DNA from: Flavobacteriales bacterium 34_180_T64
GTDB taxonomy: Bacteria; Bacteroidota; Bacteroidia; Flavobacteriales; Flavobacteriaceae
Length of the DNA stretch: 64,000 bases
Reading direction: 5' to 3'
Assembly: GCA_002162765.1 (NCBI GenBank)
Contig: MAAR01000004.1
Span: forward strand, 556,861 to 620,860
The stretch's first letter is position 1. Every line of letters begins with the position of its first letter. The position numbers and the translations under genes are program-made. Of this stretch, positions 27,924-35,731 are shown in pieces. The notes under the pieces are model-generated. The model saw nothing but the letters and a program-made list of their open reading frames with translations. It made no database searches and was not told where the DNA came from.

Positions 27924-29516
27924 TTAATTTGTAAATTGTTCTGTGAGTGGTCTTAATTTAAAAAAATCAATATAACTCGGTGGATTTTCAACGATTCCAC
28001 GTTCTGAAACTAATTTTATTGTAATGTTTCTTTCGTTTGCTTTAAAAGCAAAATCTTCTAAAATTTCAATGATATCATTATCTAGATATCTTGTTTTTCT
28101 AACATCTAATTCTAAAAATGAATTTTCTTCTACCCTATCTAATTCTTTTAAAATAGCCCCTTTGTTAAAGAAAGTAACCTCTTCAGCTAAAGTCATTTTC
28201 ATTTTTTGAACACCATTACTCATGTCTTCTTTATGCAAGAAATGTGAATTCTGGTAACTTTTTAAAAGAATGACTACAATGCCAACCATTAAACCAAGTC
28301 CAATTCCGTATAGTAAATCTATGAATACTATTCCTAAAACGGTTACCGTAAAAGGTACAAATTGCTTCCAACCCATTTCATACATTTTTTTGAATAACGC
28401 TGGTTTTGCCAATTTATAACCTACTACAAGTAAAATTGCTGCTAAAACAGATAAAGGGATCATATTTAATAATCTAGGAATTAAAATCACAGAAATTAAT
28501 AACAATAATCCATGAATAATAGCTGATAATTTGGTTCGCCCTCCAGATTGAATATTAGCCGAACTTCTCACAATAACCTGTGTAATTGGAAGTCCTCCTA
28601 CCAATCCAGAAAGCATATTTCCAGCACCTTGTGCAAGTAATTCTTTATTGGTTGGCGTTACATTTTTATGTGGATCTAACTTGTCTGTAGCTTCAACACA
28701 TAATAGGGTTTCTAAACTTGCGACTAGTGCAATTGTAAAAGCCACAATCCATATATCTGGGTTTGAAATAGCGCCAAAGTTTGGAAAACTAAATTGTCCG
28801 AAAAATGACGCAGCATCTTCGGGCACAGGAACACTAACTAAATGCGATTGTGCAATAGCCAATGCATCATTAGACTTCGTAATTACATAAAAAATAATTC
28901 CTAAAATAACAGCTACTAAAGGCCCTTGTATTACCTGAAATATTTTTCCTTTTTTAGACAATACCTTATCCCAAAACAATAAAATTGCTAAACCTATAAG
29001 ACCTATTACTAATGAACCTGGTGTAATATAGCCAAGCATATTAATGAGTTCCGAAAAAGAATTCTCACCATCTAACTGCATAAAAGCAAAATCACCTTCG
29101 GGATCCGCATCATAACCAAAAAAATGCGGGATTTGTTTTAAAATAATAATGATTCCAATACCAGTAAGCATGCCTTTAATAACTGAAGAAGGGAAGTAAT
29201 ACCCTATAATTCCTGCCTTTAAAAATCCGAACAATAATTGGATGGCACCAGCCAAGACAACCGCTACTAAAAAGTTTTCATAACCTCCTAAAGCTCCGAT
29301 TGCGGTAAGAACTATGGCTGCTAATCCCGCTGCTGGACCAGAAACACCAATTTTAGATCCGCTAAGTCCTCCAACAACAATTCCGCCAATTATTCCTGCT
29401 ATTACTCCTGAAAAAAGAGGGGCTCCACTGGCAAGTGCTATACCTAAACATAAAGGTAAGGCCACAAAAAACACGACCATACTCGCCGGTAGGTCATTTT
29501 TAATATATTTAAACAT
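27924..29516 (-). CDS. SulP-family anion (probable bicarbonate) transporter (copy 2)
   Basis: Inner-membrane permease of 530 aa and first gene of the operon with carbonic anhydrase and DUF2490. The start MFKYIKNDLPASMVVFFVALPLCLGIALASG is typical of the SulP subgroup found next to carbonic anhydrases. The motif GSKIGVSGPAAGLAAIV follows, and a C-terminal STAS-like segment lies at about 425-520 (NSFLELDVRKTRYLDNDIIEILEDF). It lacks the long internal loop of copy 1. Genetic linkage supports bicarbonate as substrate; sulfate or other anions cannot be excluded. Confidence 0.9.
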   Translation of the reverse strand: MFKYIKNDLPASMVVFFVALPLCLGIALASGAPLFSGVIAGIIGGIVVGGLSGSKIGVSGPAAGLAAIVLTAIGALGGYENFLVAVVLAGAIQLLFGFLKAGIIGYYFPSSVIKGMLTGIGIIIILKQIPHFFGYDADPEGDFAFMQLDGENSFSELINMLGYITPGSLVIGLIGLAILLFWDKVLSKKGKIFQVIQGPLVAVILGIIFYVITKSNDALAIAQSHLVSVPVPEDAASFFGQFSFPNFGAISNPDIWIVAFTIALVASLETLLCVEATDKLDPHKNVTPTNKELLAQGAGNMLSGLVGGLPITQVIVRSSANIQSGGRTKLSAIIHGLLLLISVILIPRLLNMIPLSVLAAILLVVGYKLAKPALFKKMYEMGWKQFVPFTVTVLGIVFIDLLYGIGLGLMVGIVVILLKSYQNSHFLHKEDMSNGVQKMKMTLAEEVTFFNKGAILKELDRVEENSFLELDVRKTRYLDNDIIEILEDFAFKANERNITIKLVSERGIVENPPSYIDFFKLRPLTEQFTN

Positions 29517-29602
29517 ATTATAATAATATTAACCCTAGATTATTTTAAATCAAGGGTAATTAGAAAATAAATAGGGCTGATTACCCTAATAATTAAACCG
29601 AA

Positions 29603-29908
29603 TTATAATATGTATTGGTCGGGAGGGGGAGAAACGATATTTAAGTGAGGTTTCGGATATGTTTTGAAGTAATAGCCTAAATTATCACCTACTTCAGAAC
29701 ACGAAATATTCAAATCTTCATGATCTAAATTTGAAAATAATAGTTCCAATTCAATATTTTTTTCTTGTCCTTTTTCTTCTTCTTCCTCTGATGAATCAAA
29801 AAAGACTGCAATATCAATGGAGTCACCCACAATAGATATCACTGTTGGTGCGGAAATTAACAACACAAACAACAGCGATAAAAATATAGAAACTTTGTTT
29901 CTTGACAT
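29603..29908 (-). CDS. Small secreted or membrane-anchored protein with acidic segment and SPPP tail
   Basis: A 101-aa protein from the ATG at 29908 (MSRNKVSIFLSLLFVLL). The frame also runs to 29983, but the extra residues look non-coding. A hydrophobic segment (about 7-28) is followed by a run of glutamates (SSEEEEEKGQEKN) and a C-terminal stretch YYFKTYPKPHLNIVSPPPDQYIL-like, ending in a proline triplet. I do not recognise a function. It stands alone between the SulP operon and the phosphate locus; the region upstream is shared with the divergent phosphate-locus promoter. Confidence 0.6.
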   Translation of the reverse strand: MSRNKVSIFLSLLFVLLISAPTVISIVGDSIDIAVFFDSSEEEEEKGQEKNIELELLFSNLDHEDLNISCSEVGDNLGYYFKTYPKPHLNIVSPPPDQYIL

Positions 29909-30035
29909 CACATTAAATTTTTTCAAATGCAAAGATACATTATTAGTCCAATGTTTTGTTAAATAAAAATTAAAACATCTCAATAAAAATTAATGTTAAG
30001 CCATTGTTTCTAAATCAAAAAGTATATGGATTCTC

Positions 30036-30113
30036 ATAACATTGAGATAACTTTTTCATGATTATCGTTTAACTACGAATTAACCTTGACTTTACACTTC
30101 GTCAGTTTCTTTG
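30036..30113 (+). promoter_or_regulatory. Pho-box-like array and -7 core upstream of the phosphate-locus TonB receptor
   Basis: Five-base elements spaced exactly 11 bp apart: ATAAC (30036), ATAAC (30047), ATGAT (30058), TTAAC (30069), TTAAC (30080), TTTAC (30091). The -7 core TTTG is at 30110-30113, 19 bases after the last element starts. The 11-bp direct-repeat layout is that of PhoB/PhoP boxes (Bacillus PhoP sites are TTAACA-like). The two promoters downstream share the phase. Confidence 0.7.
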
Positions 30114-30134
30114 CAGCAAATATTTAAACAACTG

Positions 30135-32975
30135 ATGAAACAATTTACATTACTATTTATTTTCTTTCTTTCTACTAGCGCTTTTGCTCAAACACTAGGC
30201 TCAATTAAAGGAAAATTAACTGATAAAGACTTTAATAACGAACCGCTGGCATTTGCTAACATTCTTATAAAAGGTACCACCAATGGAACGACTTCGGACT
30301 TTGATGGCTTTTATACGTTTGAAGATTTGAACTCTGGTAAATACACGCTCGTTTTTAGTTTCGTAGGATATGAAACACAAGAAGTAGATGTAGAAGTTAT
30401 TGCAGGAAAAGTAACTGAAATTAATATTATTTTGGGAGCTAGTGCGGCTTCATTAGATGAAGTAATTATTACTACTACAAAAAGAAAAGAGAGTGAAGTT
30501 GCGTTATTATTAGATCAGAAAAAAGCAACTGAGATAAAACAAAGTATTGGCGCAGAAGAATTATCTAGAAAAGGAATAAACAATGCCGCAGTAGCTGTAG
30601 CAAAAATCTCTGGAGTATCTAAACAAGAAGGTTCAAGTAATGTCTATGTAAGAGGATTAGGTGATCGCTATTTAAATACTACCATGAATGGTTTATCCTT
30701 ACCTTCTAATGATGTCAACAAGAAAAATATTGATTTAAATTTATTTGCTTCAGATGTTATAGAAAATGTCTCAATTAGTAAAGCCTATGCATCTCGATTT
30801 TATGGTGATTTTGCCGCAGGAAATGTTGATATCTCTTCTAAAAATTATACGGGACAAGGATTTTTCGATTTTCATATTGGGTCTTCTATGAACTCAAATG
30901 CAGTGGATAAAACTTTCCTGAAAAGTGAAGGCACGAGCAAGTTTGGATTCTACAATAGATATGATAATAATCCTTTTGCAGTTATTCTGTCTCACGGATT
31001 TGATCCTGTGGAGCTGAACACGCCCATCACGATTGACTTTGGTGGATCTTATGGTAAATCATTTGATTTTGAGAACGGTAGTAAATTAAGCTTTTATGCC
31101 ACTGGCTCATTTGCAAATAGTTTTGAATATAGAAAAGGATCAGCTACAGATTATACAAATGTCGAAAAGAAGTCATTTGAAGTTTCAGAAGAATTTGACT
31201 ATGGAACAAAGACCACTGCAATGGCGGTATTAAACTATAAAATCGACGGAAATAACGCCTTCAAATTCAATTCCTTATTCATCAATAATTCTTCTGATGT
31301 TGTAGGATATTTTGGTATTGATGGTAATGGAAGAAGTAGAGATGCGATTAACAATACTGATAAAGGATTTTACCAAATGGAAGTAAAATTTAACCAGAAT
31401 CTTACATATGTAAACCAGCTTTTAGGAAAACACAACTTTGATAAATTTAAGTTTGAATGGGGAATTGGTTATAATTTAGTGAATGCTCATGAGCCAGATA
31501 GAAAACGAATTACTTTAGAAAACTATCAATTTGCCCTAGATAATGATCCTTTAACAAATCCCACATTTTATAGCAATGTTGCTTTTGACAACCAACGCTA
31601 CTTCCAAAACATAGATGATTCCGAATTGAATGGTCGACTTAATGTAGCATTCGAAGCATCAGAAACTCTAAAGCTAAATTTTGGTTATAACGGAAGAACT
31701 AAAGAACGGAGTTTCGACAACATCCGATATGGATATGATTTTATAAATAGCAATGTTGAAGTTTCAGATGTAACTAATTACAATAGTATTTTTTCACTAG
31801 ACAATATCAATACAAATCAAGAAGACAATGGCTTGTACGAAATTAAAGTCATCAATAGTATTCCTGGTTTAAGTAATACGAATAGACCAGGTTTACGTGA
31901 AAACATGTACAACGGTCAAATCGATATTTATGCTGGATATATCAATGCTGAAATAAAAGCTAACGAAGAAAAATGGTTAATAGTTCCAGGAATTAGATTA
32001 GAAACTATTGAACAATCTATTGATTATGATGTAATCAATTTAGGAAACTCCGGTGCAGATAGTAAGGCTTCCTCTGAAACAGTAGTGTTACCAAGTTTAA
32101 GTATGAAATATAGTTTAACCGATGCTCAAAACTTAAGATTCTCTGCAAGCCAAACCATTTCACTTCCAGAATTTAAGGAAGTTGCGCCTTTTGTTTACGA
32201 AAGTATTTCGCAACGCATTGGTGGAAATCCAGATTTGATAGGTAGAAAAGCTGGCATCAATTACACTAATGTTAAAGATGTATCCTACTCTAAAATATTA
32301 AATATCGATTTAAAATATGAATGGTTTATGAGTACATCTGAAATACTTTCCTTCGGACTATTCTACAAACAAATTAAAGATCCAGTAAACCAAGTTGTAG
32401 CATTTGATGCTACCGGAACACAGCGTTATTTTAGAACTGGAGAAAAAGCACAAATAATAGGTTTTGAAACTGAAGTAAGAAAGAATTTTATACTAAATGA
32501 AGATTCAAAACTTTCAGGCGGACTTAACTTCACCTATATGCACACAAAACAAGATTTATATAATAACATCTCAGGAACCTATAGTGTGAGTTTCAGAAAT
32601 GACACTGAAGAATTGCAAGGCGCTTCAAAAATTCTTATTAACGCTGACATTAACTATTCACCAACTTTTGGTCACTATAAGCCAACTGCCAATTTAGTAT
32701 TCTCATATTTCTCCAATCGTATTGATGCTCTAGGCTCCGGACAATTAGAAAATGTCATTGAAAAAGGAATTCCAACATTAGACTTTATTTTTAAAAGTCA
32801 ACTTACTGAAAATCTTGAACTCAATATTGCAGTTAAAAACATTTTAAATCCAACTATTAAATATGTAAGAGACACCTCTGCTGGTGAAATCGTAGTAACA
32901 TCACCAAATGCAAAAGGCGTCTCCAATTATAGAAGAGGAATTGATGCTGGCCTACAATTAAAATACAAATTTTAA
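30135..32975 (+). CDS. TonB-dependent receptor, phosphate-locus associated
   Basis: Outer membrane receptor of 946 aa from the ATG at 30135 (MKQFTLLFIFFLSTSAFAQ, signal peptide). An alternative TTG at 30111 overlaps the promoter core and is not used. It has a carboxypeptidase-regulatory-like domain at about 20-110 (GTTNGTTSDFDGFYTF), a plug with YVRGLGDRYLNTTMNGLSLPS and AGNVDISSK, and a barrel ending LQLKYKF. The plug type is not SusC. It heads a unit with a beta-helix lipoprotein 46 bp downstream and is preceded by the Pho-box-like array, so a role in uptake of a phosphorus compound is likely, though the ligand is unknown. Confidence 0.9.
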   Translation: MKQFTLLFIFFLSTSAFAQTLGSIKGKLTDKDFNNEPLAFANILIKGTTNGTTSDFDGFYTFEDLNSGKYTLVFSFVGYETQEVDVEVIAGKVTEINIILGASAASLDEVIITTTKRKESEVALLLDQKKATEIKQSIGAEELSRKGINNAAVAVAKISGVSKQEGSSNVYVRGLGDRYLNTTMNGLSLPSNDVNKKNIDLNLFASDVIENVSISKAYASRFYGDFAAGNVDISSKNYTGQGFFDFHIGSSMNSNAVDKTFLKSEGTSKFGFYNRYDNNPFAVILSHGFDPVELNTPITIDFGGSYGKSFDFENGSKLSFYATGSFANSFEYRKGSATDYTNVEKKSFEVSEEFDYGTKTTAMAVLNYKIDGNNAFKFNSLFINNSSDVVGYFGIDGNGRSRDAINNTDKGFYQMEVKFNQNLTYVNQLLGKHNFDKFKFEWGIGYNLVNAHEPDRKRITLENYQFALDNDPLTNPTFYSNVAFDNQRYFQNIDDSELNGRLNVAFEASETLKLNFGYNGRTKERSFDNIRYGYDFINSNVEVSDVTNYNSIFSLDNINTNQEDNGLYEIKVINSIPGLSNTNRPGLRENMYNGQIDIYAGYINAEIKANEEKWLIVPGIRLETIEQSIDYDVINLGNSGADSKASSETVVLPSLSMKYSLTDAQNLRFSASQTISLPEFKEVAPFVYESISQRIGGNPDLIGRKAGINYTNVKDVSYSKILNIDLKYEWFMSTSEILSFGLFYKQIKDPVNQVVAFDATGTQRYFRTGEKAQIIGFETEVRKNFILNEDSKLSGGLNFTYMHTKQDLYNNISGTYSVSFRNDTEELQGASKILINADINYSPTFGHYKPTANLVFSYFSNRIDALGSGQLENVIEKGIPTLDFIFKSQLTENLELNIAVKNILNPTIKYVRDTSAGEIVVTSPNAKGVSNYRRGIDAGLQLKYKF

Positions 32976-33021
32976 ACACAATTAATAATCAAAACATAAA
33001 AATTAAACTAAACTCAAAAAA

Positions 33022-34224
33022 ATGAAAAACAATTTATTATTAGGATTTGCACTGGCAACTTTATTATTTAGTTCATGCACTTCAGATGATACAGCAGAAA
33101 TTATCATTAATGATAATAGTATTATCAACAATGGAAACGGAAATGGAAGTACTGACCCTGACACCATTTATTTATCTGGAACATATACTACAGATCTTAC
33201 CTTAGACGCAAACAAGACTTACATACTTAATGGATCATTAATAATGACTTCAGGCACAACGCTTACGATTCCAGCAGGAATGACAATTAGAGCACTTGCC
33301 GCAGGTTCAAATGTATATATTGCAATCTCTCAAGGCGCACAAATTATAGCAAATGGAACAGCAGACCATCCAATTGTTTTAACATCAAATGCGTCTTTGC
33401 CTTCAGCAGGAGATTGGGGAGGATTAATTGTTTTAGGAAACGCACCAATTAACTCTGTATCTGGGACCGCTACTTCAACATCAGAAATTGCAAGTTTACC
33501 TTATGGTGGAATTGATCCTGCTGATGATTCAGGAATTATAAGATTTGTAAGAGTCGATTACTCGGGAGGTGCTGCAGATGGTCAATCAGAAAATAATGGG
33601 TTTTCTTTTTACGGTGTTGGGAACGAAACAATTGTTGAGTACATTCAAGCCTTTGAAGGTAAAGATGATGGTATTGAATTCTTTGGTGGTACTGTTAATG
33701 TAAACTTTCTATCAATTGTAAACGCACAAGATGACTCTATTGATTGGACTGAAGGATATTCTGGAACTATAACTAACGCTTATGTCAAACATGGTGCTGA
33801 GCATGACAAAGGTGTTGAAGCAGACGGCTACAATACGGATATAGGCAATAATTCGTCACCAGTATTCTGGTCAATGCCATCTGTAACTAATTTAACAATT
33901 ATAGGTAATGGCTCTTCTACCAGCAACGAAGCTATACGCTTAAGAGCAGGCACACAAGGTGTCTTTACCAATGTGTATATAGAAGGATTTGAAGAAGGAT
34001 TTGATTTAGATGGTGACGCTGGTGCTTCAAGTGGCAACCCAACCGGAACAGGAGTTTTAACTGGCGACTTAAGCGCAGTAAATGTTACGTTTTCTGATGT
34101 AATTACAAAATTAAAAAATGATACTGGCGAAACATTTTCGGAAGCCGATTTTATATCAGGTGATGGAAATGGAACCTCAACGGATTATGCTTCTTGGGGT
34201 GCAAACTGGACAATTCAGCAATAA
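33022..34224 (+). CDS. Surface lipoprotein with predicted right-handed beta-helix
   Basis: A 400-aa lipoprotein (signal ending LLFSSC, Cys19, followed by TSDD, similar to the acidic surface-export signals of Flavobacteria). After a low-complexity Asn/Gly linker (NDNSIINNGNGNG) the body has repeating short beta-turn units: TYILNGSLIMTSGTTLTIPAGMTI, QIIANGTADHPIVLTS, SGDWGGLIVLG-like, GIEFFGGTVNVNFL and similar, as in pectate-lyase-like parallel beta-helices. No catalytic signature is recognised. It is co-transcribed with the TonB receptor and probably acts as its surface partner in binding a phosphorus-containing ligand. Confidence 0.82.
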   Translation: MKNNLLLGFALATLLFSSCTSDDTAEIIINDNSIINNGNGNGSTDPDTIYLSGTYTTDLTLDANKTYILNGSLIMTSGTTLTIPAGMTIRALAAGSNVYIAISQGAQIIANGTADHPIVLTSNASLPSAGDWGGLIVLGNAPINSVSGTATSTSEIASLPYGGIDPADDSGIIRFVRVDYSGGAADGQSENNGFSFYGVGNETIVEYIQAFEGKDDGIEFFGGTVNVNFLSIVNAQDDSIDWTEGYSGTITNAYVKHGAEHDKGVEADGYNTDIGNNSSPVFWSMPSVTNLTIIGNGSSTSNEAIRLRAGTQGVFTNVYIEGFEEGFDLDGDAGASSGNPTGTGVLTGDLSAVNVTFSDVITKLKNDTGETFSEADFISGDGNGTSTDYASWGANWTIQQ

Positions 34225-34367
34225 AACTTAGCCTAGTTTAATGATTAGTTAATATTGGGATTACATTTAAAATATATAATGGGTTTATATTTACAGTAAT
34301 CTTATAAGACAAATTAGTTTCATATAATCTATTAGTTTTTGTCGACTACATTATCATGATTTCTAAT

Positions 34368-34395
34368 AACTGCCTTTGGCCAAGGCAGTTTTTTT
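34368..34395 (+). terminator. Terminator after the beta-helix lipoprotein gene
   Basis: Arms AACTGCCTT / AAGGCAGTT with loop TGGCC and a run of seven T. It closes the receptor-lipoprotein unit, so the porin gene has its own promoter. Confidence 0.88.
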
Positions 34396-34404
34396 ATTTA
34401 TTAT

Positions 34405-34449
34405 ATAATCATTTGGAAACATTAAGTTAACATTAGAATTAGTTCTTTG
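34405..34449 (+). promoter_or_regulatory. Pho-box-like repeats and -7 core upstream of the porin gene
   Basis: ATAAT (34405), GAAAC (34416) and TTAAC (34427) at 11-bp steps, then TTTG at 34446-34449. The TTAAC-to-TTTG distance is 19, as in the receptor promoter. Sequence TTCTTTGCAG around the core is shared by both promoters. Repeats are weaker than at 30036-30095. Confidence 0.5.
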
Positions 34450-34470
34450 CAGTGACAAAAACTAATACTA

Positions 34471-35661
34471 ATGAAACTTAAGATTACTTTAGCTACTATA
34501 GCGCTTTTTACATCATTTTGCATAAATGCCCAGGAAATCACTTCACCTAAATTTGGTAAGGGTCTTTTTAATCTTGTAGGACAAGATAGTACTTGGACTA
34601 TGAAAATTGGTGCAAGAATGCAGTTCTTAGCAATCTCAAATTGGGAAGATGGCGAAAGCAATGAATCAAATTTCCTGTTAAGACGTTCTCGATTAAAATT
34701 TGATGGTTATGCGTTTACTCCAAAGCTAAAGTATAAACTAGAATTAGGTTTATCAAACAGAGATATTTCTGGTGCTTCTGAATTTACTAGTAATTCACCA
34801 AGATATATTCTAGATGCAGTTATGAAGTGGAATTTTCATGAAAATTTCGTGCTTTGGTTCGGACAAACAAAACTTCCTGGTAACAGAGAACGCGTCATCT
34901 CTTCTGCAAATCTTCAATTGGTAGATCGTTCACTTTTAAACAGTAGATTTAATATCGATCGTGATTTAGGAATTCAATTGAGACATCATTTCAAAATCTC
35001 TGATACGTTTTTAGTTCGGGAAGCCATCTCCATTTCACAAGGTGAAGGTAGAAATGTAACTACTGGAAATTTAGGTGGTCATCAATATACTGGTCGTATA
35101 GAACTTTTACCTTTTGGAACATTTTCTGGAAAAGGCGATTATAAAGGCGGTGCATTAAAACGTGAACCCTCTGCTAAATTTTCAATTGCAGCCACCTACG
35201 ATTTCAATAATAATGCCGTTAAAAATAGATCTAACCAAGGGTCATATATGGCAACGGATATAGGATTTCATGAAACAAACATCACTACGTTATTCTTAGA
35301 TACCATGTTCAAATACAAAGGGTTTTCATTAATGGCTGAATATGCCGATAGAGATGCCGATGATCCATTTGCCAAAAATTCTGACGATAGCCTAACAGGT
35401 GATGTAGTTCAAGTTGGTTCTGGATTTAATTTTATGACAGGATATTTATGTAAAAACGATTGGGAAGTAACTGGACGTTTCACAACTATTGAACTAGATA
35501 AAAACATTACTGGGAAAACTGCCCAAAATCAATATACACTTGGTGTTTCTAAATACATCGTTGGTCACAGCTTGAAAGTTCAAACCGATATAAGTCATTT
35601 AGAGGTAAATGGCGGAAACAATGAATTAATGTGGAGATTACAATTTGATATCCACTTTTAA
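34471..35661 (+). CDS. Phosphate/polyphosphate-selective porin (OprO/OprP-like)
   Basis: Outer membrane porin of 396 aa. The signal peptide ends INAQ at about residue 21. The mature protein has the features of the OprP/OprO family: WTMKIGARMQFLAISNWEDG, then LLRRSRLKFDGYAFTPKLKYKLELG, a conserved FGQTKLPGNRER motif and DRDLGIQLRHHF, and it ends in a strand MWRLQFDIHF with terminal Phe. It would let phosphate through the outer membrane to the PiT transporter encoded 70 bp downstream. A Pho-box-like site precedes it. Confidence 0.9.
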   Translation: MKLKITLATIALFTSFCINAQEITSPKFGKGLFNLVGQDSTWTMKIGARMQFLAISNWEDGESNESNFLLRRSRLKFDGYAFTPKLKYKLELGLSNRDISGASEFTSNSPRYILDAVMKWNFHENFVLWFGQTKLPGNRERVISSANLQLVDRSLLNSRFNIDRDLGIQLRHHFKISDTFLVREAISISQGEGRNVTTGNLGGHQYTGRIELLPFGTFSGKGDYKGGALKREPSAKFSIAATYDFNNNAVKNRSNQGSYMATDIGFHETNITTLFLDTMFKYKGFSLMAEYADRDADDPFAKNSDDSLTGDVVQVGSGFNFMTGYLCKNDWEVTGRFTTIELDKNITGKTAQNQYTLGVSKYIVGHSLKVQTDISHLEVNGGNNELMWRLQFDIHF

Positions 35662-35665
35662 AAAC

Positions 35666-35710
35666 ATAACAATTAGATAACATAATTGAAAAATAGACTA
35701 TTGATATTTG
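35666..35710 (+). promoter_or_regulatory. Pho-box-like repeats and -7 element upstream of the PiT transporter
   Basis: Two identical ATAAC elements at 35666 and 35677, 11 bp apart, with TTTG of the -7 element (GATATTTG) at 35707-35710. They lie 41 and 30 bp before TTTG, the same offsets as elements in the receptor promoter. Confidence 0.55.
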
Positions 35711-35731
35711 CAAACTAATTTAAATTAAATT

